Source: Streptomyces qinzhouensis (GTDB lineage Bacteria; Actinomycetota; Actinomycetes; Streptomycetales; Streptomycetaceae). From it: a stretch of DNA of 64,000 nucleotides. Below, piece after piece: positions 1 to 8,405 of this stretch. The DNA lies in assembly GCF_007856155.1 (NCBI RefSeq), contig NZ_CP042266.1, forward strand, positions 6,076,001 through 6,140,000, given 5' to 3'. The position numbers were made by a program, and so were the translations under genes. The stretch's first letter is position 1; every line of letters starts with the position of its first letter. The notes under the pieces are model-generated. The model worked only from the letters and a program-made list of their open reading frames with translations. It did not search any database and was not told where the DNA came from.

Positions 1-409
1 TCTCCGGCGCTGCGGGTGCGGCTGAAGGCGCCGTTGCACAACCGGGCTTGTCGTAGGCGAGTGTGCGGGTCGCGAAACGACCGCCACCGAGCGGAATCCT
101 CCGGCGCTCCAGATACCCGGCTTCCTCAAGCTCGTTGAGGGCCCGGCGGATCGTGATCTCGCCCTCGCGAAAACGGAGCGTGAGGGCCTTGGCCGTGACG
201 CTGACCCCGTCCGGAACGGACTGGATGTAGACGGCGAGCCCGATCGCGACGGCGGACAGCTGCCGGTGCTGGGCCAGGTGGTTGCCGACGACCGTGAACC
301 GGTCGGTGTGACGGTGACGGAAGTGGATCACGCCAGTGCTGGGGGCGTCCGTGGGGATCGGATGCGCGGGGCGCGCGGGCGCGACCGCGTTAGACTGCGG
401 ATCAGCCAT
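1..409 (-). CDS. Winged helix-turn-helix DNA-binding protein, 3' end missing
   Basis: The gene reads leftwards and leaves the window, so only about 136 N-terminal residues are seen. After a Pro/Ala-rich stretch of about 30 residues comes a compact helical region, then a segment in which a helix reading RFREGEITIRRALNELEEAG is followed by LERRRIPLGGGRFATRT, a good match to the recognition helix and wing of a winged-helix fold. Such small proteins are common in Streptomyces, often in integrated elements, and are usually annotated as helix-turn-helix or replication-initiator-like. The ATG at 409 is preceded by a purine-rich AGAGAAGAG. It follows the methylase gene on the same strand after a 267-bp gap. 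No partner or target can be named. Confidence 0.7.
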   Translation of the reverse strand, partial: MADPQSNAVAPARPAHPIPTDAPSTGVIHFRHRHTDRFTVVGNHLAQHRQLSAVAIGLAVYIQSVPDGVSVTAKALTLRFREGEITIRRALNELEEAGYLERRRIPLGGGRFATRTLAYDKPGCATAPSAAPAAPE

Positions 410-676
410 CGGGAAGCTCTTCTCTTCCGGATCGGTCAGGCCCTCGCCAGGACTGCAATCCTGTCGGGGGCCGTCTGCGTGTATGAGGTTGTTGCGGCCG
501 ACGGTATCCCACTGGTCCGGGTCGGCGTCGCGCCCTTCACCCGATCGGGTGGCGACGGGAGTTGGACCAGCGGGTTTGGTTGGGTGGGTTCTCTCCCGTT
601 CCTTTGAAGGGCGACGCGCCGCACCGAGGCCCGGGATTCCGCGCCCCGGTGGCCCACCGCTCTCCCACCCTCGCGC

Positions 677-3600
677 TCAGAACAGACTCGGCGGCTCCTC
701 CACCGGAGCCTTCGGCTTCCGCGCGGGGGCCACCGCCTTCTTCTTGGCGCCCTTCTTGTCGTGCAGACCGGCGGCGACTTCGGCCGCGTAACGCCGCTGG
801 TTCTCTTCGAGAAGCCGGTCAAGGATCTCCTGCCGGACGACCGGTCCGACGGTGTAGCGGGGGCCTTGCCGGGTGTCGTGGAAACCGTGGTCGAGCCCGC
901 CGGGCTGACTCAGGAGGTCGTCCCAGCCGTAGGCTCGGGCGACCTCCTCGTCGATGGCACGGTGAATCTCGCGGAGCCCCACGATGTCCTCGTCCGTACA
1001 CGTTTGGTCGTGGACGAGGTTGTATGTCGCCGTCAGTCCAATTTCTCGGACCGACATTCGTTCACCTCTATAAGAATCAAGGTGGTCGCCAAGCCTACGA
1101 AGGCCGTCCGTCATTTCAGGACGTGGCAGAGTCTCCAGAATGTCCGAAGGTGTGTAGCGAAGGTCGCCCTTCATCGTCGATGCCCATGTCGTCGCCCACC
1201 AATAATGCTGGGCACTGCTGAGCCAGGCCAGCATGGCTGCGTCATTTGAAGCAAAGATGACGGTCGCCTCGCTGGGAACCTGGCCAGTTGCGACCCTTGC
1301 CGGCATGACCGATTTGCTATGCCTCGTAATGATGATTATCCGGTCGAGTTCAGAGATGGCCTCAAATAGGGCCGGCCTCGATCGCAGAAAACGCCACCAG
1401 AATTTGCGTCCTGTGGGATCGTTCCGCTTCTCGCGATCGGGTCGGACATGCTTGAGAACATGAGCAAAAGGAACCAAATACGAGCGCGCTTCTTCCTCGG
1501 AGCGCTCGCGGAAGTCAATTACCCAACGCTCACTGGAGAGATCCGGCTTCCCGTTGAGGTCTTCGCCGGCCAAGTAAGGGAAGACGACATCCCGGTTCCG
1601 GTCATCCATGCGAATCATCTCGTTAGCCTCATCCTTCGTGAGGATGAACCCGGTTCCGGCAAGTTTCACCCCCTCGTAGCAGATCTTCGAGTTCCCGATC
1701 AGCTGACCAGCTCCCCCTTGAATGCGTGATGCTTCATCTAGCGTGGAAGCAATGCCACGAACAGGCTTCCCGTCCAACATCCTCAAAGCGTCGGGGGCGA
1801 CGGGCCCAATGGCCAGCCAAACTACACAATAGACGAGCGCTGCAGAACGGGAGGGCCACGGTTCGCCGCTTACCGCGTGATGAATCTCCACCCCTTGCTC
1901 GAGGAGCTGCTCCAGTGCTACTTCACGAGTATCCCCTTGAGAGAGTGAGTTTGTTGCTACGCAACCGATTCGACCTTCAATGGTGCAGATCTCATGGGCC
2001 CGCAATACGAAATAGCCCACCAGATCGCACCGGTTGGCCACGCGCCGCGCGACATGTTGTCCGATGAATTTTTGATAGGCCGAACCGGAGGCGCCGCTGA
2101 TCATAGTTCCACCTAGGAACGGCGGATTCCCCACCACCGCATCAAACCCGCCCCGCTCCTCCCACACCTCCGGAAACACCAGCGGCAAATGCACCGGCTC
2201 GCGGTCGAACGCCCCCGCCGGCTTCCCCGTAGCCAGCCACCCCCGCGCCAACGTCTCCGCCCGCCGCAGCTCGGCAGCCGCCACTTCCTCGTCATCGCCC
2301 GCGTCGGACACCGCGTGTGCCGCCGTCACCGCCGCGAACGACAGCTGGTCCTGATCCTTCTCGGCCCGCCCCGCACCTGCCAGCGCCGCGCCCACCACCA
2401 AGTCCGCGAAGGCGCTCGCCTGGCGGGTCTTCTCACGGACAGAGGCCAGCATGGCGCGCTTCAGCTCCAGCTCCTCCAAGCCCGTGCCCGGGATGTCGGC
2501 CAGCTTCCGGCGCTCCTCCGCGACCTCCGCGATCAGCCCGCGTACACCGTCCATAAGGAGGGTGTCTCCGTGAAGGCGACGGCCCCGCGCCGGATCCAGG
2601 TGCATGGCCTCCAGCTGCTCCACCGACGTGATGCCCAGCAGCGAGTCACCCGCCACCAGCCGGTCATCCAGGAACGTAAACGGCCTGTCCCGGTCCATCG
2701 AGACCAGCCACAGCGACAGCTTCGCCATCTCCACGGCCATCGGGTTGATGTCCACGCCGTACAGACACCGCTCGATAATCTGCCGACGCGCCTCCACCAT
2801 CACCGGCTCGGCCTCGGCCTCCACCGCCGACGCGGACAGGGAGTCCGCCGACTCCAGGTACGCCACCGCCCGCGCGTCGCCCTCCCGGCTCCACGCCTCC
2901 ACCAGCGCGCCCGCCAGATAACGACACGCCGCCACCAGGAACGCCGCCGAGCCCATCGCGATGTCCGCGACCTTCAGCTTCAGGATCTGGTCGGAGGACT
3001 TGGGGCGCCACTGCGTCCGGTCCGCCGTCTGGAGCGGGCCGTACTCGTAGACGAGAGGCTCCAGCGCACCGTCCGCGACCTGCTGGGCCAAGGACTTCGG
3101 GGTGTAGTGCGTACCGGTGTTCTTCCGCAGCGAGGACTCCGTCACGTACAGCCCGCCCGCGCCGATCACCACCGGCAGGCACCGCAGGTCAGGGCGGATC
3201 AGCCGGTAGAACGGGAGCAGCCGGTCCGACAGCTCGGCGTCGCTGCCCGTCGCCGCCAGCAGCTTGCTCCGCGCCGCGGCGCGCTCCGCATCCGACAGCG
3301 GCTCCAACAGCTTCGTCACCTTGGCCGCGCTGCCCAGCCCCGTAGTCTTGTTGTACTCCTCCGCCAGCGCGGTACCCAGCCCCTCGCCCTCCGTACGGGC
3401 CAGGGACTCCAGCCGGGTCAGCAGCACCTCCGCCTCCAGGCCCGCCTTGCCGACGAGGCCCACGACGGTGTCCTCCGCGCGGCGGCCCTGGTACGAGAGG
3501 AGGCCCTCGTACACATAGCCGATCTGCTCGACGTCCAGCGTCCGGAAGGTCAGCCGCCGCCGTTCCCGCTTCTTGCCCGCGCCGATCCAGACGTGCTGCA

Positions 3601-4873
3601 CCGACTGGAGCATGTGCAGGACGGTCCGGTCGTCGATGGGCAGCGGGTCCGTCGGGTCACCGTCAGCCGTGCCCCGGCCCTCCAGCCAGGGGAAGGCGTC
3701 CGGGTCGAAGATCGAGCCGTCGTACGCGTGCATCCGCAGCGCCGGGTGGTCCACTCCTCCGTACACCGCGTTGAACAGCGCGATGAGCCGGTGCCAGCCC
3801 ACCCCGGTCTGCTCCAGGTCGTCCTCGGTGGTCTCGCGGGCCCGGTCCTCCAGCTCCTGGCACAGCCGACTGGCCGAATACGCCTGTACGTACAGCTCGT
3901 TGTCGCTCGGCAGCAGCCCGCGCTCCTCGGCGAAGAGGAGGAAGACCACCCGCATCATGACGGCGACGGCGCCCCGGTAGACGTCCTGGGCCGGTACGTC
4001 GGCCAGGCCCTTGCCGTCTCGCGCGCGCTCGGTGACGTCAGCGCGGCCGATGGCTTCCACCAGCAGTTCGACGGCCTGACGGACCTGCACACCGAGGGCG
4101 TCGGTGACATCCTCCTGGCTGTCCAGGGACTCCTTGAGCAGCGGCAGCAGCATCTCGGCGTCCTCGACGGCGAAGAAGCGGCGGCGGCTGAGCAGCGACA
4201 GGAAGGCGCGGACGACGACCCGTTCGACCGGCTCGGCCCAGGCGACCGTGTCGAAGAGTGCCGATGTGGTGACGCCACCGCGCGGCGCCCACACCAGGGT
4301 CCACCAGCGGCCGTCCGTCACCAGGCCGAGCTCCACCCCGTGGTGGCGGCACAGGTGGGCCATGCGGTCGACGGGGGTCGCGGCCCAGGCCGATCCGGGG
4401 ACGCGCTGGGACGGGTGCCGGCCCGCGGGGACGGTCATGCCGAGTACGGTGCAGTCGGCGACCAGGCCGGCGGTGTCCTCGGCGTCGCTGCCCGGTTCGA
4501 GCAGGGCGAAAGTGGGGACGATCCGCTCATCGTGCTCGGGGACGTCGACGGCGAGTGCATCGGAGAGCTCCGCACCTTCGCGCAGCGCGTCCCCCCAGCC
4601 CAGGAGCTCGTTGAGTACGAAGTTCGTCCAGGCCCGCTGCCCGGCCGCCGGGTCGGACTGCCAGACCCCGTGCTCGTAGCGCAGCCGGGCCCGCAGCGGT
4701 TTGTCGATCGAGTCGAGCTGCGGCCAGGTCTTGAGCAGGACGGGGAGGGTCAGGAAGGGGCCGGATACGTCGACCAGGCTGAGCCAGTCCAGGTGATCCT
4801 GCCGGCCGTCGGGGGCGGGGGCTCCGCTCCGGGTCCGTCCACGGCCCGTGTCCGTACGGCGGGTGGTGCTCAC
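677..4873 (-). CDS. Large N6-adenine DNA methyltransferase, DrmMI/PglX-like
   Basis: A 1398-residue protein. Around residue 640 DIAMGSAAFLVAACRYL is SAM-binding motif I, near 710 GVDINPMAVEMAKLSLW is a second cofactor-pocket block, and near 915 NPPF is the catalytic [N/D]PP[Y/F] of N6-adenine methylases. The roughly 500 residues before motif I and 480 after it (likely target recognition) match the layout of the giant methylases of BREX (PglX) and DISARM (DrmMI). No PD-(D/E)XK or HNH nuclease motif was found in it. The start is the GTG at 4873, which overlaps the TGA of the helicase gene by four bases (GTGA), so the two are translationally coupled; the frame stays open further upstream but that part lies inside the helicase gene. 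It probably methylates host DNA so that the partner helicase system ignores it. Whether it belongs to DISARM proper is inference. Confidence 0.88.
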   Translation of the reverse strand: MSTTRRTDTGRGRTRSGAPAPDGRQDHLDWLSLVDVSGPFLTLPVLLKTWPQLDSIDKPLRARLRYEHGVWQSDPAAGQRAWTNFVLNELLGWGDALREGAELSDALAVDVPEHDERIVPTFALLEPGSDAEDTAGLVADCTVLGMTVPAGRHPSQRVPGSAWAATPVDRMAHLCRHHGVELGLVTDGRWWTLVWAPRGGVTTSALFDTVAWAEPVERVVVRAFLSLLSRRRFFAVEDAEMLLPLLKESLDSQEDVTDALGVQVRQAVELLVEAIGRADVTERARDGKGLADVPAQDVYRGAVAVMMRVVFLLFAEERGLLPSDNELYVQAYSASRLCQELEDRARETTEDDLEQTGVGWHRLIALFNAVYGGVDHPALRMHAYDGSIFDPDAFPWLEGRGTADGDPTDPLPIDDRTVLHMLQSVQHVWIGAGKKRERRRLTFRTLDVEQIGYVYEGLLSYQGRRAEDTVVGLVGKAGLEAEVLLTRLESLARTEGEGLGTALAEEYNKTTGLGSAAKVTKLLEPLSDAERAAARSKLLAATGSDAELSDRLLPFYRLIRPDLRCLPVVIGAGGLYVTESSLRKNTGTHYTPKSLAQQVADGALEPLVYEYGPLQTADRTQWRPKSSDQILKLKVADIAMGSAAFLVAACRYLAGALVEAWSREGDARAVAYLESADSLSASAVEAEAEPVMVEARRQIIERCLYGVDINPMAVEMAKLSLWLVSMDRDRPFTFLDDRLVAGDSLLGITSVEQLEAMHLDPARGRRLHGDTLLMDGVRGLIAEVAEERRKLADIPGTGLEELELKRAMLASVREKTRQASAFADLVVGAALAGAGRAEKDQDQLSFAAVTAAHAVSDAGDDEEVAAAELRRAETLARGWLATGKPAGAFDREPVHLPLVFPEVWEERGGFDAVVGNPPFLGGTMISGASGSAYQKFIGQHVARRVANRCDLVGYFVLRAHEICTIEGRIGCVATNSLSQGDTREVALEQLLEQGVEIHHAVSGEPWPSRSAALVYCVVWLAIGPVAPDALRMLDGKPVRGIASTLDEASRIQGGAGQLIGNSKICYEGVKLAGTGFILTKDEANEMIRMDDRNRDVVFPYLAGEDLNGKPDLSSERWVIDFRERSEEEARSYLVPFAHVLKHVRPDREKRNDPTGRKFWWRFLRSRPALFEAISELDRIIIITRHSKSVMPARVATGQVPSEATVIFASNDAAMLAWLSSAQHYWWATTWASTMKGDLRYTPSDILETLPRPEMTDGLRRLGDHLDSYRGERMSVREIGLTATYNLVHDQTCTDEDIVGLREIHRAIDEEVARAYGWDDLLSQPGGLDHGFHDTRQGPRYTVGPVVRQEILDRLLEENQRRYAAEVAAGLHDKKGAKKKAVAPARKPKAPVEEPPSLF

Positions 4874-7800
4874 TTCACGGCCTCCCGGCGGGGAACGACG
4901 AAGACGACGGCGACGGGGAACAGCAAGGCCTTGGGCCGGGCGTACCGGGCGGCGACGGCGGCGAGCTCGCGTTGCTTCTCGCTCTCCAGCGCGTCCCGGC
5001 GCTGTTCCCAGTTCTCCCGGTCCCGTTGCTGCTGCTCGACCTCGTCGAAGGCCAGCTCCAGCTGGCCTTCCTCCTCCTGCTCCGCGGCGGTGCCGAGGGC
5101 CCGGCGCAGGGACTCGCGGAAGCGGTCGATCTGGGCGGTGATCCGTTCGGCCTCGTCGCGCCGACGGGTCTCCAAACGGGTCTCCAGTGAGGTCTGGCGG
5201 TTGCGGGCCCGCCATGTCAGGGCCGAGACCAGACCCTCGCTGACATGCGGCCAGGCATCGGCGAGCCTGCCGCGCAGGACCGGGGCGGCCTGGGTGGCGT
5301 GGTCGGCGAAGGCGTCGTCGAGGATATCGCGGACCGTGGTGATCTTCTCCAGCCGGCTGAAGCGGGGCTGGTCGGCGCCTTCCGCCGCGCGGAGCCAGCC
5401 GCCCGCCTGGAGGACCTCTTCGTGCAGCCGCACACCGTCGGCGCCGACGAGGACGAACCGGGCGAAGGCGCCGACGAGAGTCGTCTCCAGCTCCGGGTGG
5501 TCGCTGATCACGGCGCTGACCCGGGCCAGACCGGTCTGCTCCTTGTTCCACACGGCGGCGCGCAGCAGCCGGGTGGACATGGCGACGAGGGGGTGCCCGA
5601 GGTGGGCGAGGACGACATCGTCGCGGTCCTTGCCGTGGAGGTCCTTGAGATTGGCCGCCTCGAAGGTGACCGGGCGCCGGCTCTCGGGGCGCAGCTTGTC
5701 GGCGAGGCCGTGGGCGGCCCGTTCCCAGGAACCGGTGAGGGTGGGGACCTCGTAGAAGCCTTCGGCCCCGTCCTTGTCGTCGAGGACGGGCCGGATGTCC
5801 TGCTGGCGGGCGAGCGGCAGCGCGGTGGAGACCACCCGGGCGATCCGTTCGGGGGTGATACCGAGGGCGGCGACCGTGCCCGCGACCTGCTCCTTCAGAC
5901 GCTGGGCCTGCGCCTGGGCGTCGCGCTCGGCGGCGACGTTCCCGCCGCCCCTCCTGGCCTTGCGACCGGCGTAGACCTCCGCGCGTTCCACGTCGAAGTC
6001 GGTGCCGAGGTCGCCGGTCATCCGGCGCTGTACGGCGTCGGCGAGGACGGCGTTGACCTTGCCGAGGTCCTCTTCCATGCGGGCGACCTTCACCGCGACC
6101 CGGGCCAGGAATTCGAGGTCGGCCTCGTAGGTGTCGGTGCTTTTCTCATAGCCGCTGCCGACGAAGTGCACGACCTCGGGGGCGGTGCGCTGGCCGTAGC
6201 GGTCGATGCGGCCGATGCGCTGTTCGAGCTTGTTGGGGTTGAAAGGGATGTCGTAGTTGACCAGCCGGTGGCAGTGCCGCTGGAGGTCGATACCCTCGCT
6301 GGCCGCGTCGGTGGCCAGCAGGATGCGTACGGGGTTCCCGGCGGGCTCGGCCTGGAAGGCCAGGCGCAGCTGCTCCCGGTCCTCGGCGTTCAGACCGCCG
6401 TGCAGGAGGGCGACGCGGTCGCCGCCGATTCCGTGGTCGCGCAGCAGATTCTGGAGCCAGATCTGGGTGTCGCGGTATTCGGTGAAGACGACCACCCGCT
6501 CGTTGAGCCAGTGACCGCCCTCGGCCAGGCAGCTGGCCTTCAGGTAGCCGATGAGTTCGCGAGCCTTGGAGTCGGCCTGTGCCTGGTGGCGCTGGGCCCA
6601 GTCGCGCATCTGCTCCAGCAGGGCCGACTCGTCGCCGTCGGTGCCGGGCTGGAGGGTGGTGGCCCGGGCGATGGCGTCGTCCTCGGCCTCGGCGAGGGGC
6701 TCGTCGTCGTAGTCCGCGTAGTCGTCGAAGAAGGTCTCCTGCCAGTCCTCGACCTCCTCGGCCGCCTGCTGCTTCTTGGTCCTCAGCGTCTCCAGATAGA
6801 CCTCGATGGTGCGGGCGAAGGCGTCGGGGGAGGAGAACAGCCGTTTCTTGAGCAGCAGAGTGACCAGGTCGGCCGCCTTGCGGCCGCCCTTGAACCGGGT
6901 TCCGAGCTTGGCCCGGCGGAGCCGGGCGTACTCCTTGAGCAGGGCGTGGATGCGGCGCTCGTCCTCGGTGTACTCGACGGACAGCGACATGGTGCTGCGC
7001 TCCAGGAAGCGCCGCTCGCCGGTCTCCGGGTCGCGGATGTCGGTCTTGAGGCGCCGGACGACAGTGTCCTCGACGGCCTGCGGGTCCGGTTCGACGCCGC
7101 GTGCGAAGCGCTGGTTGTCGATGATCTCCAGGAGAGCCGTGTACGACTGCTGGTAGCCGTTGTGCGGGGTGGCCGACAGGAACAGCCGGTGCTCGAAGTG
7201 CGGGGCGAGCCGGCGGATCAGCTTGGTCTGCTGGGAGTCGACGGGGTAGTACTGCTTGGGCGCGGAGGGCGCCACATGGTGGGCCTCGTCGAGGATGAGC
7301 AGATCGAAGGCCCGCTTCCCGGGGACGGCCGCCTCCGCGTCCTGGGCGGGGAGCACCTCGGCGAGTAGCCGCTGGGCCTTCGGACCGCGCAGCCAGGGCA
7401 GGCTCACGATGCACCGCGGATGGATGTTGAAGGGGTTCGCGGCGCTGCCGTGGGTGCGCCGGACCTCGGCGGCCCGCTCGGAGTCGATGATCGTGAAGTC
7501 GAGGCCGAACTTCTCGGACATCTCGTCGCGCCACTTCACGGTGAGACCGGCCGGACAGACGATCATGATCTTGTGGGCGCGGTTGCGGAGAATCAGCTCC
7601 AGCGCGACCAGGCCCGCCTCGATGGTCTTACCGAGGCCGACATCGTCCGCGAGGAGGAGGTTCACACGGGGCGCGGCCACGGCCCGGGAGACAGGTTCGA
7701 GCTGGTACGGCTCGACGGCGACCCCGGAGCGAAGGGGTGCCTGGAGGGTTCGTACGTCGGCCGAGGTGACCGCGGACCACCGGACGGCGTCCAGGAAGGC

Positions 7801-8130
7801 GGCCAGGCGCTCCGGCGGGTCGAAGCGGTGCGCGGTGACCTCGGGAAGGGAGCCGGCGGGGAGCCGGCGGCGACCGGGCTCGATCTCCCAGATGACCGCG
7901 AGGGTGTCGTTGTAGCGACCGTCCTCGACGCTGTTGAGCGTGACGAGGGTGCCGGGCGCGCTGATCGCCGGGGAACCCGTGCCGTGATCGATGTCGGCCA
8001 CGACCCAGCGCTGCCCGCGCACCTCGACGAGATCGCTGATCTCGGGGACGGCGGTGTGGTCCTGCGCGGCGGCGCGGCGGCGGACCGCCCGCTGCGCCAC
8101 GCCCGCCAGGTCGGTGGTCGGCGTCGTCAT
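4870..8130 (-). CDS. SNF2-family DEAD/DEAH helicase, DrmD-like
   Basis: A 1086-residue superfamily 2 ATPase. Walker A is DDVGLGKTIEAGL near residue 165, the DEAH box is LLILDEAHHV near 280, and the C-terminal helicase lobe carries VVVFTEYRDTQIWL near 546 and ATDAASEGIDLQ followed by QRIGRIDRYGQ near 625. This is the RapA/SNF2 arrangement of DrmD in class 1 DISARM and of other phage-defence translocases; the last 300 residues are charged and helical. Start: ATG at 8130, preceded by GGAGGGGCGGAG; an in-frame ATG at 8187 has no ribosome binding site. A hairpin upstream separates it from the GmrSD gene, so it likely has its own promoter within 8131-8317. Its 3' end overlaps the methylase start, indicating a two-gene operon. 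Confidence 0.88.
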   Translation of the reverse strand: MTTPTTDLAGVAQRAVRRRAAAQDHTAVPEISDLVEVRGQRWVVADIDHGTGSPAISAPGTLVTLNSVEDGRYNDTLAVIWEIEPGRRRLPAGSLPEVTAHRFDPPERLAAFLDAVRWSAVTSADVRTLQAPLRSGVAVEPYQLEPVSRAVAAPRVNLLLADDVGLGKTIEAGLVALELILRNRAHKIMIVCPAGLTVKWRDEMSEKFGLDFTIIDSERAAEVRRTHGSAANPFNIHPRCIVSLPWLRGPKAQRLLAEVLPAQDAEAAVPGKRAFDLLILDEAHHVAPSAPKQYYPVDSQQTKLIRRLAPHFEHRLFLSATPHNGYQQSYTALLEIIDNQRFARGVEPDPQAVEDTVVRRLKTDIRDPETGERRFLERSTMSLSVEYTEDERRIHALLKEYARLRRAKLGTRFKGGRKAADLVTLLLKKRLFSSPDAFARTIEVYLETLRTKKQQAAEEVEDWQETFFDDYADYDDEPLAEAEDDAIARATTLQPGTDGDESALLEQMRDWAQRHQAQADSKARELIGYLKASCLAEGGHWLNERVVVFTEYRDTQIWLQNLLRDHGIGGDRVALLHGGLNAEDREQLRLAFQAEPAGNPVRILLATDAASEGIDLQRHCHRLVNYDIPFNPNKLEQRIGRIDRYGQRTAPEVVHFVGSGYEKSTDTYEADLEFLARVAVKVARMEEDLGKVNAVLADAVQRRMTGDLGTDFDVERAEVYAGRKARRGGGNVAAERDAQAQAQRLKEQVAGTVAALGITPERIARVVSTALPLARQQDIRPVLDDKDGAEGFYEVPTLTGSWERAAHGLADKLRPESRRPVTFEAANLKDLHGKDRDDVVLAHLGHPLVAMSTRLLRAAVWNKEQTGLARVSAVISDHPELETTLVGAFARFVLVGADGVRLHEEVLQAGGWLRAAEGADQPRFSRLEKITTVRDILDDAFADHATQAAPVLRGRLADAWPHVSEGLVSALTWRARNRQTSLETRLETRRRDEAERITAQIDRFRESLRRALGTAAEQEEEGQLELAFDEVEQQQRDRENWEQRRDALESEKQRELAAVAARYARPKALLFPVAVVFVVPRREAVK

Positions 8131-8317
8131 CGGGTCTCCGCCCCTCCATACCGCCCGGCCAGGGCGATTCACGTCGAACACCGTCATTCAAACATGTACG
8201 AAGGCCCGCCCGGCCATGCTCCTGGAACTTCGGTGCACGGGCTGCTCCGGTCCGTCACAGCACGTCGAAGGCGGTGACGAGGGTCGGCCCGCCCTGGGTG
8301 CCCCGGCGCACGAGATC

Positions 8318-8352
8318 GATCACTGCCCGGGCAAGCTACCCGAGCAGTGATC
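8318..8352 (-). terminator. Hairpin downstream of the GmrSD-like gene
   Basis: A nine-base inverted repeat (gatcactgc / gcagtgatc) is extended by cggg/cccg after one mismatch and closes on a seven-base loop. It lies 54 bases past the stop of the GmrSD-like gene. No T-run follows, as is usual for Streptomyces terminators. It would insulate the helicase-methylase pair from GmrSD transcription. Confidence 0.55.
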
Positions 8353-8405
8353 TTCCCGTAAGGGGCCGGATCCGGCCGGATGAGGACGGTCCGACCGCCG
8401 CCGGG

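Noticed and set aside
2189..5755. 1188-codon plus-strand open frame opposite the methylase and helicase
   Set aside because: It is antisense to two convincing enzymes with intact motifs; its translation is Arg/Gln/Leu-rich with no domain, as expected of high-GC mirror frames.
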